From NCBI GenBank assembly GCA_037349315.1, contig JBAIAC010000001.1, positions 3,844,001 through 3,908,000 of the forward strand: 64,000 bases of DNA, read 5' to 3'. How positions within the stretch are numbered: the first letter of the stretch is position 1; every line of letters begins with the position of its first letter. A program made the translations under genes and the position numbers. The notes under the pieces were generated by a model, which ran no database searches, was not told where the DNA came from, and saw nothing but the letters and a program-made list of their open reading frames with translations. This stretch comes from Chelydra serpentina. Its lineage: Eukaryota; Chordata; Testudines; Chelydridae. Shown piece by piece: positions 12,715 through 26,110 of this stretch.

Positions 12715-13889
12715 ATAGGCGTGGAGAAGCCTGAATTCTCATTGCCCATATTGTAGCTGTTTGGTGCAGAAAGGACTTCAACCTTCAGAGCTGCTGATTC
12801 AGAACCTTGCATAATAATAAAGAGAGAAAATTGTATACTGAGGGCACCTCTCTCTGAACTTGCCTGTTCATGCAAAAACCTTCATCCCATGTTAAGGGTC
12901 AAAACGAAGTACGTCTGTCCAGGATTTAATGCTGATTAACACGTGAAACATAACTCAGTCATGTCTTGTTTCAAGGCAGATAAATACTGTCAAGCATATT
13001 TTCTTGCTAACAGACTCAAACAGCAACTTGGGCAAGAACAATAAATGTCACATTGTCGCAAATACAACATGCAAATCAGTAGCCTACAGTAATTGATCAA
13101 AACTCTCCATCCTACAATAGCTTTATTACAGTGTTTTTGGCAATTTAAGTGCAGTAGTTTAGGTTTGGAGTGCTTCTGTTGTTTTTTAAAACAAGGAAAG
13201 ATCTCCTGGAGTAGCTCCCAGATTAGAAGGTAAAGGAGATTAGAGCTGTTAACCTACAATGTTGTGCTAACATGGTTCAACAGCCTTAATCATTCCAACT
13301 GCATAGCAATCTCCTGCTTCTTTCATAGGCTCTCATTATTCTGAGATTGGTGTACAGTCTCCTCCCTCCTTCCAGTAATCAGTCCATCTCTCTCAAATAC
13401 ACACACATATACATCTGGAGAAGAGTCCAAAAGGGATATCTATTACAATTCAGAGTGGACGCTCTATTGGTTTCCTTTAAATGTAGTTTCTAATGATTTG
13501 GTATCTTGTTAAATTGTAGTTGTCCAGTAATGAAAGTTTACATGATTAATGAGTGAGATGTATTGGGTGCACCAGAAAAAAATCTACATTTTCATATACA
13601 AATAGGGTAATTGTGCACCTATCTATGCATATGCATATGCATGTGTAATTATCTGATCTGAAAGCACAAAATCAGGTTTTGCAGGAGCAATGGATCCACA
13701 CACATTTGTGGGGTATTCAGTGGAAATTATAGCTATATTTTATTTACACATATGTGTGTGTGTGCCATTTTTTTATTGTTTTATAAAGTATTCACAAAAA
13801 TACCTGTCCAATCCTGACCTCTCTCTCCCTTTTTCCTCCAGTCCTGAATCAGTCTCTTGCTCTCCACAACATATCCTCTAGGATTTCTC

Positions 13890-14770
13890 ATTGCCAATTT
13901 AAACTTAACATGGCCAGAATGGAATGCCTCATCATTCCTCTGAAATCCTTCTCACAGCCCAGGACAATTGCTCCTCTATTCTCCTTCAATGGTCCGGCAA
14001 GGGCACCCACTCTAGGCTCCCGGCTCCACCATCATCACCTTTCTTGGGTGGAGACCGACATCTCTCTCCCTCCTGACTGGGGTATTTCCAGATTGCACAG
14101 CTCTCTCCTATACTGTGACCTCCGCAGCAAACTCAGGCTGTGTCAGCCAGCCTGGTTTACTTTTCTCCTCAGAGACAGCAAACAGCATAATTCCCACAAT
14201 GAAACTACCACGCAGCTCTTTCTAAGCAAGCAAATTTTTAAGGTAAAAGCATTATAGGGAAAACATTAAAAACAGTAAAAGAACCCCACACATGCTAACA
14301 AACAGCCGTTCAAATCCTGCACAGAGGTTTTCCTTTGGTTGTATGTTCACAATAGCTGTTAGCTCAGAACAAGTACACAGACTGGGGCAAGTTCTTCCAA
14401 CCCTTCTGAGAAAAGATTGGGGCCTCCCTTGGATAGACTTGTTGGATCATTAAGAAGGCTCTGAGTATGTTTAAACTCAGGCTATGCATCCAAAAAATCC
14501 TTTATCTGTTGGTCTGGACAATTCAGTTTGAACTAGTATCGGGGAACTTCTCTCCAGGTGGTGATAGCACTCTAGAGGTGTTATTACTTGAGTGAATTTG
14601 CCTAAGCACCTCTCCCACCACTGTTCTTAGTTTCTAGAGGGCTGTGGTCCTCCTTCCCCATAGAATTTCATACAATCCCTGGTCCACAATGATACATACA
14701 TTAAACCTTATGAATTAAGTTTAATTCAATAAAGTTTGTTCAGGATATTGCAGGTAATTGCCACACCTGT
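13890..14770. repeat. Possible retroelement-derived (LTR-like) block
   Basis: The block differs from its flanks in texture: CT-rich, then A-rich (GGTAAAAGCATTATAGGG), then an end reading CACCTGTCACA. It resembles LTR-type repeats I have seen in turtle DNA, but I cannot fix its ends and find no coding remnant. It may simply be unique intron. Confidence 0.3.
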
Positions 14771-14913
14771 CACAATCCTCTCCACTCCTCCCATTCTCTC
14801 TCACTGTTGAACCCATCATCCTCCCACTCACATATACCTGCAACCTAGGGGTTATCTTTGACTTCCTGTCTGACTAACAACAGACAACCTTGATGCTTGG
14901 ATAGGGTTTTCCT

Positions 14914-14976
14914 TCTCTCTCTCTCTCTCGTTTCTCTTTTTCTCTCCTTTGTCTTTCTTTCTTTCTTTCTTTCTTT
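14914..14976 (+). repeat. CT and CTTT microsatellite
   Basis: A run of CT dinucleotides at about 14914-14929 is followed by an impure pyrimidine stretch and a run of CTTT tetranucleotides at about 14952-14976. The plus strand is almost pure pyrimidine here, so the purine run lies on the transcribed RNA. Confidence 0.9.
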
Positions 14977-15547
14977 CGTCTCTCACCTCTCCAAGTCTGC
15001 TGTCTCTTTTCCATTTATCACTCTGTTATTTTCTTGTTCTCTCTCCTTTCCTCTGCTGTGTCACCCAGTCCAACCACCTGTGCTGCTTGACACACCCCTT
15101 CTCCTAGCCAACACTGTGTTCCTTCCTTTTGCCTCACCCACTGGTAAATCAGTGCCCCATATCAAAGCTGTTTTGGTGTTGGGGGAAGTGGATAGAGGTA
15201 ATGACCCAGTACTATGTTGTGAGGATATATACATTCATGTTTGTTTGGCATTCAGCTACTACAGTAATGGGGTCATATAAGTATTTAATCAAATAGACAT
15301 TATTCACAATGTAACATTTCCTGCTTACATGACCGAGGGACTAAATCTGCCCAGGCCATTTCACTCCAGTGCTTTAGCAAAACAACTGAAGCAGTGATCT
15401 TTCCGTGTAGGCACAGCCTATACCTCTTTTCCATGCAGCCCTGAAAATGATCCCTCCTTGCATGTCAGCACAGAACTACCTGACTGAAAGGAAATCTGGG
15501 GCTCCTTTGTTTCTCTGCTAAGATTGTCAAGAAGGGTGCTGGTGGTA

Positions 15548-15720
15548 GAGGGTTGCCAACTATGACTGAAGCTATTGCAGGGGATTTCCCCACCAGTATG
15601 CTGTAATGTCATTTTAAAAAAATATCCTATTAAAATCTCTCGGATTGCTTTCAATAGTCACCAGGAGATTGATGCCAGTTCCGGGAGACTCCAGGCCAAC
15701 CCGGAGGGTTGGCAACCCTA
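15548..15720. mobile_element. Miniature hAT-type element with exact 8-bp target duplication
   Basis: The element has terminal inverted repeats GAGGGTTGCCAAC and GTTGGCAACCCTA and is flanked by TGGTGGTA on both sides (15540-15547 and 15721-15728). Eight-bp duplications and short inverted ends indicate hAT mobilisation in trans. The 173-bp body has no coding frame; its right part (GGGAGACTCCAGGCC) is a word I recognise from turtle repeats. Confidence 0.85.
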
Positions 15721-16580
15721 TGGTGGTAATGGCTGTGTTGTGTCTTGGTAGCCCATTGACCAGAAAATGAACTGAAACTATCCACTCATTTCACTGAGGC
15801 CACTCAAGAGATTCCAGAGGATAACAATCTTTTAAGATGCTAAGGGATCCTGATTCAACTAGGGTCCCTAAGCGCTATTATAAAATCAACAAATATATAA
15901 ATATAGTACATTGTAAATAATAAATAATAATAGCTACAAATGTCAGACACTTATTACCTGAGCTGGATTTTAACCATCAGCCTCTTTCTGTGATTGTGAA
16001 CTCCTCTGGACCTTGAGTGCTTCATGATCTGGAAAGCTCTGAGCACATGGTCAGTGCCCAACAGTAAATAAAATACATAAATAACACCACAAACAATACA
16101 ATCAATACAATAAATAATAAAATAGGCTTTTTTTATTACATTATCAATCCCCAAAGCCATGTCAGGGATGTCTAAACTGTATTTTAATATCTTATGTTGA
16201 ATTAGCTTCTTATTTTTATTTTATTTTGTAGCAAGAAAGTGGCCTTCAAATAGCCCTAGGGACAGGTACATTAATCCCCTTTAGAAACTGTGTAATGAGA
16301 ACAACTGTTGAAAGCCCAACAACAGTCAAATTAATCTCTGAAAGTATTTTTTAATAGAAAGAGGGCAGTTTCTATTTCATGCATTCTCCAGGGAACATGA
16401 ATATCAGAATATGTGTGCTGAAGGCATTAAAGGTTTTTTGAAGCTGCCCTACAATCCTAAAGCAAAGTCTAAAGAAGTCAACAGTTCCTGAGCATCGCAT
16501 TCTTGCTTTTACAGCTCATTGTTGTTGTTTTTCAAACAAGTTATTAGAAAATCTGTCAAACTTGATAACTCAAAGGAAGG

Positions 16581-16780
16581 CTGGCCTGGCAGTTAAAGCA
16601 CTGGATTGGGACTCAGAAGATTTGGGTTTGGTTCTCTACTCTGCCACAGACTTCTTGTGTGACCTTGGGCAAATCATTGTATGTGTGTGCTTTAGTTCCT
16701 GACTTGCCAAATTGGAGTAAAAATTCCATTTGTCTACTTTGTCTATTTAGGTTGTAACAACCTCAGGACAAGGAATATTT
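16581..16780 (+). repeat. MIR SINE relic
   Basis: The order of AAAGCACTGGATTGGGACTC, AGAAGATTTGGGTTTGGTTC, CTCTGCCACAGACT and TGTGTGACCTTGGGCAAATC matches the tRNA-derived head and core of MIR, an ancient amniote SINE. It is well diverged and probably predates the turtle lineage. Confidence 0.85.
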
Positions 16781-18125
16781 CTTACTATGACAGGAAAATT
16801 TTGATTTTGCTAATCTCATAATCTGGCAAAAAAAAAATGAATGGAAACCTCCCAGCCAGCTCTACTTTATAGTTAGTCAGCAAGTCTAATTCCTATTTTG
16901 ATTGTATGGATCTATTACACAACAAAAGTGGAAATAATTTTAATAATATAGGAAAATGTGATTGAAAACTATAAAAACTTGCCCATCAGATTCAGTTCAA
17001 ATGTAGTTCCAGAAGCTACTTAGATATATTTTTTTAAAATTCAGGATGACAATGTCCCTTTTCTGTCCTGAGCTTTTGTATTGTAATTTAATCATTCAGA
17101 ATCACTATTTTCTTTGTAATACATAGGCTGTTCTGGTAAGATTGATCTAATGATAGTAACCCAGGTCCTGAAAACCGATGACCAATATCCATTGATTTCA
17201 ATGGGGTTCTCACAGGCTTGCAGGACCAGAGACTATATAAGTAAAAACAGACATCCAACCATGAGGAGTTTCATTTCATTCATTTATTCCTCAAGAAGGC
17301 ATAATATTTCTCTCTATAAAGAAGAGTCAAAGTTTTAAATCTCATTCATGTTGATTTTAAATGCACTGACAGTTCAAAATGTCACATTTGTAAATGAGAT
17401 AAGGCAAAACTAGCAGCGTTCCAACCATTTGGCAGAAAGGAGAGGCAGACTGCGTGGAGGAGTAAATTAAGATTTGTACAAAGTTTGAAAGAGCTCTGTA
17501 GATTTTACCGAAGTTGACATTTTAAAGCTCTTTGCAATAATTATCAATTATTTCCATGTTTTTAAAATGTATTCAAATATAAATAAAAATACATATTCCA
17601 AATATTTGGAAGAGAAAATTTTATCCTCATGAATCGATATCCATGTAACCAAGAATGTAGGTAAAGATATTCTGGATGAAATTCTGGCCCACACAGAAGT
17701 CATTAAGAGTTTTGCCATTGACTTTAATAAGATCAAGACATTACCCCTTGTTTCCATGAGATGGCCACATGAGGCAAGGCCTCATTTCAAGTCCCTGCTT
17801 CCTTTTATTGGCTTGGATATTTTCAAACCAAATAGTTTTTCCAATGCTCCTGGAATAAACCAAAATACCGAAGCAAATACATAGAACCACATACAGTGCC
17901 TGGGTTTGATTTGCAGAACCTGTCTGAAGACTCCTCTAACTCTCGGGGAAATTGAGATTGGTTCTCCTAGCAGTTTCCTTCTCCTGCATACTACATAAGC
18001 CCTTTGCTAGTACAGCTGCCTGCAATAGATCAGGTTCCAGAAGGCCCAAGCGATCCTCTCCCAACTCAAGGGAGTTGAGAAAACAACTCTCTTGTATTCT
18101 AGCTTCTTCTGACCTCTTTTGTTCC

Positions 18126-18310
18126 AGTCTGGTGGTTAGGCACTAGTTTGAGATTTGGGAGAACCTAATTCAAATCCTTGCTTGTTCACAGACCTTCTGA
18201 GTGATCCTGGGCAAGTCATTTAGCCTCTTTCTGCCCCGGTTCTCCATCTGTAAAATGGGGATAATAATACTCCATGGATGTTGAAAGCATAAATAAATTA
18301 AATATCATGA
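18126..18310 (+). repeat. MIR SINE relic
   Basis: GGTGGTTAGGCACTAG, then TGATCCTGGGCAAGTCATTT, then TCTGTAAAATGGGGATAATA and ATACTCCA are in MIR order. The 3' part is better preserved than the tRNA-like head. Confidence 0.87.
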
Positions 18311-21300
18311 GGTGCATGGCATTACAGGCAACTGGGATTATAGAAAATTCCTAAAGCAGACATGTGCCACTTCCCTTATTAGAGAAAAGTGGGATGGAGG
18401 TGTATCATGATGATGGCAGCATCTTCTAGGAATATGTAGGATCCATGCTGCAGGTCACTCCACCCACTGTTTTGTTCTGTTCTATCTTGTCAGAACCACA
18501 CTAGTTAAAAAAAGTCAAAAGCTATATTGACTTCTGCTGCAAAGGCTGATAAAGCCTCTATCTTGGTAAGGAAGGCTGCAAATAATTTTGGAAGAGGATC
18601 AGAGTGTAAATTACTGTGGTTAGATTATCATTAAAAACCGTGAAGAAAGAGATGCTAATATAATATTTCGACAAAATATTAAGCCTTCATGGCTTTGATA
18701 TTGAGTGTGCCCATTTATGTCAAACCAAGATCATTATAATTCAGAAGAACATTGTTAAATGTAAGGAACTACAATTAAAAATAATAATAGTACTGTTTAT
18801 GCATAATTTCTTTTTCCTTAAACACCATTATATTTATACTTAAGTAAAAATGAATACGAATAAAAGGACTTACAAAACATTTCAAATACTTCATTTTACC
18901 ATCCTATCTTGCACATTATGTTTAAGCAGATTGAGAAAACTGATGTTAGTATAGAAAGGACAAATTTTGGACTGTGATTTTATTTTAAGAAAATACTTCC
19001 CTTCCGTCCCCTCCTCTGCCAAATCTACAGGTGTCTTTATCCGAAAGTACAACTGATCTAATATATGCAACCAACTAAATCTCCTTTAAATTCATGCTCA
19101 GAATTGGACTTTAATGTTTGTTTTGTTTTAAGTGAAGACAGTGAATTACAAAATTTTCCCTAGTTACAATATATAGCGATAATAATGTTTAGAGATTTGC
19201 AATGGTTCATTATTACTGACATGCTTTTAGAATATTTTTATTCACACTATGGATTGATGTATGTTTAATTTAATAAGACTACTTATTCTTGAAGGCTTCC
19301 ACATACAGAGGAGTCAGCAGAGATCCTTTAACTTGTACCTGTGAGAGCATTTTGAATACTTATGAGTAAATGAAGGGGGTCTCATTGTCTTCTTGAAAAT
19401 CCAAAGCTCCCATTGACTTCAACAGGTGTAGGATCAAGCCCTAATTCTCTGACTTGCATGCAGGCAGATGAAGCCTGAGTTTCTTTGGGTTTATGCCTTG
19501 AAGTTATCTCAGAATACTCACATAATTTCTCATTTACTTGTTCCAGCTATTTTTTTTAAAAGGTCCTCTTCATTTACCTTGTGCAATTATGATGTTTCAG
19601 TTTTACCCACAGTTGATCCTTCTGCAGTGTCATTATCTCTTCATCTGTATCTGTCCTTAGCTTATGAGCTGGTTTATAACATCTTCACACATTGCGGAAT
19701 AACTGGTCAAGTTTTACCATCTTATGTCCATGATTTAAGAGATTCCTGGTCTCCACTTTGCATTAGCAGGGAATGAAAGGCACCCAACCACAATAAGACA
19801 GTTGGACACATCTGAATTGGTTTTTCACTATCAGATCTGGAAGGGCCAGGTCAGTATTTCCCACTGTGACTGCACTGGAACTAAGTGTAAAAACGACTTT
19901 CTTTTTAATAGTATTCTTGTAAAGAAAGAATAACCAAGCTTTTCCAGACTATTAATACAGTAGATTTAATACATGCTTTTCAAGTTTATGTGGCTCACAT
20001 CTGAGGAAATCAGGGGATAATGGATATCACACCTATCAGTGTCTTATGTAGGCAGCTGATTTGTATATCGATTGATTTGGGAATTTTTCTACTGTATCCA
20101 GCTAGCCTCCTTCAAACATAGATTATGCCATATGATTCTTGGACTTAAACGATATTCTATAACGAGTGCAGCAAACTACTGATCCTTTCAAGTAAAGATT
20201 TTTAAAAGGTGATAGGTATTCAGCTGTCACACACATCTTTTCCATAATGAATTGTGGATGTGTTTAATTTTGGCTTTTTATGAAAACTAAATTTGCTGAA
20301 CATCTTCAAAGTTATCATCAAATGTTTTCTGTCCAAAGAACTGTAATCAGTGTGTACTTGCTCCTTAAATTAGATCTTTTCACTGTGAATTTATTCTGAG
20401 TCAGGCATTCAAGCTACTTTTCAATTTGTTTATGACTTGCCACTTTTAGCAGTTACATATTAATAATGGTCAAATGAAGCCACTATTAACTGAAGCATTC
20501 CTCAAGAAACTGTCATTGGTTCCACTCTTTCAACATTCATATGCATCCTCTCAGGAATTTCATTCTGCGATTAGGACTGGACTATCATTTCCATGCAGAC
20601 AATACACAACTCTTTCTGTTGATTCCAAGAAGACTGTTGCTTTGTATATTTCATGTCTGTATAAAATTAAAACATGGAATGGCAGAATAAATTTTTTAAC
20701 TGAATGATGGGTAGTTAGATGGAAATGATTTAGACTGAGTGAATATCCAGAATTCTCCTTACTGTTAATTATATCTTATAATGATTGCATATAGTACCAC
20801 TGGACAATATAAGGAATCTCCATATTTTCAGTTTTGAAAAGGCAGATCCGCTTCCTTGCTAAAAATTCCCTCAGGAGCACCTTCCTGCCTACACTTGTGT
20901 CAGTTCATAAAGTCAAACATCCACACTTTAGCCTCTTCCAGTTAGCATGGTTGTCATTCATAGCTGACTAGCTTATCAACTGGCTTTTAAAATAATATTT
21001 AGCATATGCAAAATTTAGTGGCTGGAGGTTTATGAAAAATTATCTCAGTCCTTCGACACTTTTGATGTACAGTGCTTCCATTGTTCCCTCCAAGGAGACA
21101 GCATATTCATTTTAAAGTTAGTGCGATCTTGTAAAAAACACTGCATGGACAATTTGAAGTTTATTGGTAACCTATAGACATGGTCAACCAGGTAACTAGC
21201 ATATACACTCATAGCTGTATTTTTATAATTTTGGTAAGACAAATTATTTGGCCTAAAGTACACATACTCTGTCCCTCATTTATATAATCCATTGTCTCCA

Positions 21301-22436
21301 CAGATCAAATATATAAACACTTTATGGCATCTGGTTTAATCTGGAATAGTTGATTTACCTATTTTGTCTTTCCTTTCCAAACCGATTTTGTTGTTATTGT
21401 GACATGGTTTTTAAGGTGCATATACAAAAAGGAACTGCATAAATATAAGTGATTGAATAATACTGAATGTCACTTCTATATATAATATATGTTTCATTGC
21501 CAGAGGTAAAATTGTAATCTTTACAATGCACAAGCAATAAAATCCAGTCTTAATAAGAAGGAAACAAAATGGTGCTAAATACACCGGGCCCCCTTAATTT
21601 TTTAATAACATTTTTTTGTATTCCATGTCCTGTTCTTCATCTTGTATCTTGTTCCTTCAGTACTATCTAGACCAAATACCACTGGTGGAGAAAGCATTTA
21701 TCCCTCTGTACACTTATCATAGTGACTGGACCTTGGAATGCCAAGTGTTAGCCAACCTCTTTATGTCTCAAGTCAAACGTGTAATACCTCTTTGAAATAA
21801 CTTACCTGATGGACAGAAGACTAGAAATCAGCTGCAAGGGATCGTACATTAGTCTCTCAACATGTCAGGCAAAAAGAACTATGCTTGAATGGAAATTTAA
21901 ACAACTACCTGAATATGATTTATTAAGGTAATTGTCAAGAAGAGATAATTAGGAAACAGTTATGATGTTCCACTAATAAGTAGCTGAGCATTTAGAATGG
22001 TTATAATAGATGCTTCATGCATTTTATAGTCACCAATGAAAAATGTACTAGATATAGAAAAGTCTTTTCAATGTAAGAAATTGCCAGTGACACACATTTG
22101 TAAAACATTTTTAATACTATTAGCTATTCTAAAAGTACACTGCAAAAGAGTTACCATCCTTATTTTCATAGTATTAATGGAAATAACATTTTAGCATATC
22201 CAAGATCTGAAATCTTGCTATAATTCTTCACTGAAGAAATGGTGATTGGCTTCATAAAAAGTAAAGCAGTGATAGCATAGCCCACCTTTTTGAGGTGGGA
22301 AAACAATCACACATATGGAACTAATACATACTTATGGAATATCTTCCACAGATACAACACTTTTAAGGTCAAATTCTGCCATCAGTCATACTTATAGTCT
22401 GAGATTTTGAAAGCTGCCTAGTTCTATGGCTTCTGT

Positions 22437-22495
22437 TATACAGAAGGTCAAACTAGATGATCACAGCCTCCTGGCTTTGGAATCAATAAGATTAC
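22437..22495 (+). repeat. CR1 LINE 3' end, short fragment
   Basis: ATACAGAAGGTCAAACTAGA followed by TGATCACAGCC matches the CR1 terminal segment seen at 2879-2945, in a shorter and more diverged form. Confidence 0.55.
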
Positions 22496-22770
22496 TTTAA
22501 TGGGACCCAGACATCCAAATGCCAGAGGTGGCTTTGAAAAAATCACAGACATAATATCCCATTAATTTCACTGGGGTTGCATTTATGCAAACGAGAACAG
22601 AGCCTGGCCCTTAATTTTGACTGCTGCTTATTGAAAACTATTACCAAGGTCCTATATATGGGTCTGATTCTGCAAGAATTCAATACATGGCACTTTCATT
22701 ATGCCAAATTCTGATCTCACACTGTTGGCCACATGAGCAAAATATTTCATTACAATGGATTTATCCCTGA

Positions 22771-22985
22771 TAGGGCCGGCTCTAGGCAACAGCCTAGGAA
22801 ACACGTGCTTGGGACGGCACATTGTAAGGGGCGGCATTCAGGCCAATCTTAGGGCTGCAGATTCCGCTTCTTTTTTTTTGCTTCGGCGGCGCTCCGGCCA
22901 GTTTTTTTGCTTCGGCGGCGCTCCGGCCGGCTTTTTTTTTTTTTTTTTTTTGCCTGGGGCGGCAAAAAAGCCAGAGCCGGCCCTG
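22771..22985. mobile_element. Short hAT-like element, GGGCCGGCTC family, copy 1
   Basis: Ends TAGGGCCGGCTCT and AGAGCCGGCCCTG are inverted. Flanks ATCCCTGA (22763-22770) and ACCCCTGA (22986-22993) form a 7/8 target duplication. The interior has two tandem units sharing an identical 20-base word, GCTTCGGCGGCGCTCCGGCC (22880-22899 and 22909-22928, 29 bp apart), separated and followed by poly-T. The open frames across it are by-products of this composition. Confidence 0.87.
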
Positions 22986-23598
22986 ACCCCTGACTTACAC
23001 CAGTGTAAGATAATTCAGACTCAGGCCCAGTGAAGTCAAGCAGAGTTTGCATGAAGCATCTTTATGTTTTCTTTCTTTCTTCAAGTCAGTATGAAGATTT
23101 GAGATGGGAAGCTAAGTTTCTCAGGCAGCTGGGCAAACCAATCAGACTTGTATATAAAGAATTATGGGTTTAGGGCCTGATCCAACTCCCATGAAGTCAA
23201 ATGGAGTCTTTTCTAATGTAAAAGCATGTTACTCACAAAAAATTGCAATTAATGAGAGCGAGCGAGAGGAGGAAGAAGAGTTGGCAAAATTTCTTAATGC
23301 ATTTGCAGATCTCCTACAATGCTCAGCAGTTGTGATTGCCAGCCTTAACATGCAAATTCCACCAACACCAGTTCTCTCATTATTTTCTCCTCTCTTTTAT
23401 TATATCTAAGTGGGCATGAAGTTCACCTTTCAAAGAGCAAATTAGCACAACATACCACAGTATTTAATTAAAAAAAATAAACATGTCATTTATAACGTAT
23501 GCACAAATCTATGTTGGGAGAGATGCATTACTGCGAACCTGTCATGTACTTCTTAGAACAGCAATGTACATCTGCAGTTGGATGGCTATTCATTTGGG

Positions 23599-23840
23599 CA
23601 GGGGCAGAGCTAGCTTTTTTGCTCCGGCCGCTGCCACCGAAATGCCGCTGAGATCCCCGGCGGCCGAAGAAGCTGCCGCCGAAGTCCTCGGTGGCAACTT
23701 CTTCGGCCGCCGGGGATCTTGGCGGCATTTCGGCAGCTGCCTCTCTTGGCGGCGGCCGCCAAGGCACCTGAACTGCCGCCCCCCAAATCCTGGCGCCTTA
23801 GGCGACTGCCTAGAGTCGCCTAATGGTAGCGCTGGCCCTG
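23599..23840. mobile_element. Short hAT-like element, GGGCCGGCTC family, copy 2, with long hairpin
   Basis: The element starts CAGGGGCAGAGCTAGC and ends TAGCGCTGGCCCTG, with flanks CATTTGGG (23591-23598) and CATTTGAG (23841-23848), a 7/8 duplication. Inside, 23637-23680 and 23690-23733 are inverted copies matching at about 40 of 44 positions around a 9-base loop. It is strongly GC-rich in an AT-rich intron. No protein is encoded. Confidence 0.85.
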
Positions 23841-24237
23841 CATTTGAGGGATAATTTGAAAAGCTCCAAGGTTCAGTACTAAGAACTGAATTCAGGAAAG
23901 CATTCCTATTTGAAAAAGTATTGAACATATGTTTAACTTAAAGCACATACTTAAATGCTTTTCTGAATCATGATAAAAAAATTAGTAACTCTTTTGACAG
24001 ATTTATTTGCTTTTTTAAAAAAAGTTAAACAGCTTTTGATTACTGTCATCCAAAAATCTTCTTGTAACTTCAGCCCATTTGGAAAAATATTTCAATACTA
24101 AAAAAACCCATTTTTTTAAACACATTTGCATCAAGTATTTCCAACAAATATACTAGCAAATTGTTTACAAACAGCAATATAAATAGAAACAGAATTTAAA
24201 GCAAATATTGGAGAATTTTTCTGAAAGTGAATTCTAA

Positions 24238-24267
24238 ATGTATATATATGTAAATATATATATATAT
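24238..24267 (+). repeat. AT dinucleotide-rich microsatellite
   Basis: Alternating TA and ATATAT runs interrupted by GTAA. Simple sequence only. Confidence 0.8.
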
Positions 24268-25989
24268 GAGATCTGTTGCTGTTCTCTGATTTGATGTGAG
24301 TTATTCTTAGAAATAATACCATGTAATCAATGTATCTAAAACTAAGCTCAGTTTTTAATTCCAAAAGTTCACAGTGATTTCCTTGTGAAAAAGGTACAAA
24401 TCAAAAATTGTTCTTGGGAAGCATTTGTCAAATAATTTTGAAAAAGAGATCTGAGAATATCACAAACTGCTCATGACAATCAGCACACAGAAAAAGAGGC
24501 AAAATTAATAAAATAGGTGGCTTGTTATTAATTATTTGACCACTCTAATAATAAAACAGAAATAAGTGTTGTGATTAGAATTGTTCCGGAATTTTTTTAT
24601 ATTCATTGAAACATTTGCTTTTTGACATCTCTGTTGCCATCCATGTGTGTACATTTTTATAGACTCTGATGACAAGGTTTTACAATGACTCTTCACTAGC
24701 AGGGTGATGATGGGTTTATGGCTTCTTCATTTCATATGAAGTTTTGTTTTGAATGGCAGGTGTTAAATGATGGGGGGAGGGGTGGGGAAGGTCAGAAAAT
24801 GAGGTGGATGAAGTAAGGGAGGAAGAAATGTGCCACTATACTTACAGCCCAGTTTATTAACCTAAAAGAGCCATAATAAGGGAAGTGAATACCAGTGAAC
24901 ATTGCTGGTTCCCAATGGACTACATTTACAATACAGACACCCGAAATAAAAATTTAACCACTTGGCCACCTTGTAGTTGTGCGATGGATATAGATACAAA
25001 AGTACCATCCACATGGCATGTTGGATGTACACAGTACACATCAGAATCACCATGCACACAATTCTAATATTATAGACTGTTATACAATTGGAGAACTAAT
25101 ATCCAATCCAATAATTAAATAACATATTGGAATTCCTAGGTGCAAGGGTTAGAGCTAAGACTGACTGTCCCTCCTTCATGCATTTCCTGACTTTTGCATG
25201 GTTATCTGCACAATTTTAAAATTTCTGTAGTTTTATATTCAATGTATTCTTCTCTGGAAAGTAATAGTATTTAATGTAATCAATGGTTGCAATATTGAGG
25301 AGAGTATTATTTTTTTATAAAAAAGTGTCATCTGAAAAAAAAGTACACTAGTTCCTAGCTACTTTTTAAAAACTATCATCTATGTGACACTATACATTCA
25401 GATATGAGCTATGCAAAACTGTTAATTATAGAAAATGTAAGCATGGATGTTTTCAAGGACAAAACTTACCCTTCTAGAGCAGACACAGAGTCAGCTGGTG
25501 TGTACTGCCATCAATGACCACTCCACAAACAGTGCACATGATGGATCAGATTCTGATACCCTTACTTCAGTGGGATTGCTTGTAGAGTAAGGTGTCACAA
25601 CATAACTAATATGCCATAAGAATCTGCCCTCATGAAACAATGTTGCAGGGCCCTGTGGGGTTCATTAGCTGACAACAAAATATTAAATGGGAGTCCACTA
25701 ATGCTCCTGAATTAATACAGAGGCAGTTACTGAGGAGACAAATATTGCTGTACTAATGTTAAAAACATGCCTTTGATTAACACCTGGTGGTTTGGACACT
25801 TAATAATTAGGATGGCTACTTTTCTCTGTGTGCTTTAAAATATATTTAAAGAGCTATATATTTAAACCCTCACTACTCCATGATTTATTCTCAACTTCAT
25901 GACACTGAGGTTTACTACCACTATAAGTAGTGTTTTCAATAGGAATAAGCCACTGCTTGTTGCTAGTGCAGAATGCAGCATCTTGGGCT

Positions 25990-26110
25990 GAAAAACCACC
26001 GGCACATTATTATTATATAATTGGGATCACACCTCCATTTGGCCAGGCACTCTACAAACACACAATAAGGGACAATCCCTGCTCCAATCCAAGGTTTACA
26101 ATCTAAATAG
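25990..26110 (+). repeat. Old interspersed repeat, family uncertain (member 1)
   Basis: GCCAGGCACTCTACAAACAC followed by GACAATCCCTGCTCC and TTACAATCTAAAT matches, in order, the segment at 45840-45965 (GTGCTAAGTGCTGTACAAAC, GGTCCCTGCCCCAAAGAGC, TTACAATTCTGGA). The two are diverged copies of one ancient family that I cannot name with certainty. Confidence 0.6.

Noticed and set aside
14892..15280. 127-codon frame rich in serine, leucine and phenylalanine
   Set aside because: Its first part is the translation of a CT/CTTT microsatellite, and the rest has no recognisable domain.
19468..19776. 102-codon plus-strand frame
   Set aside because: No recognisable motif, AT-rich like its surroundings, on the strand opposite to NRXN1, no splice or promoter context.
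23483..23928. Frames of 79-123 codons on both strands around 23.6 kb
   Set aside because: They lie over the GC-rich inverted repeat of the hAT-like element at 23599-23840.
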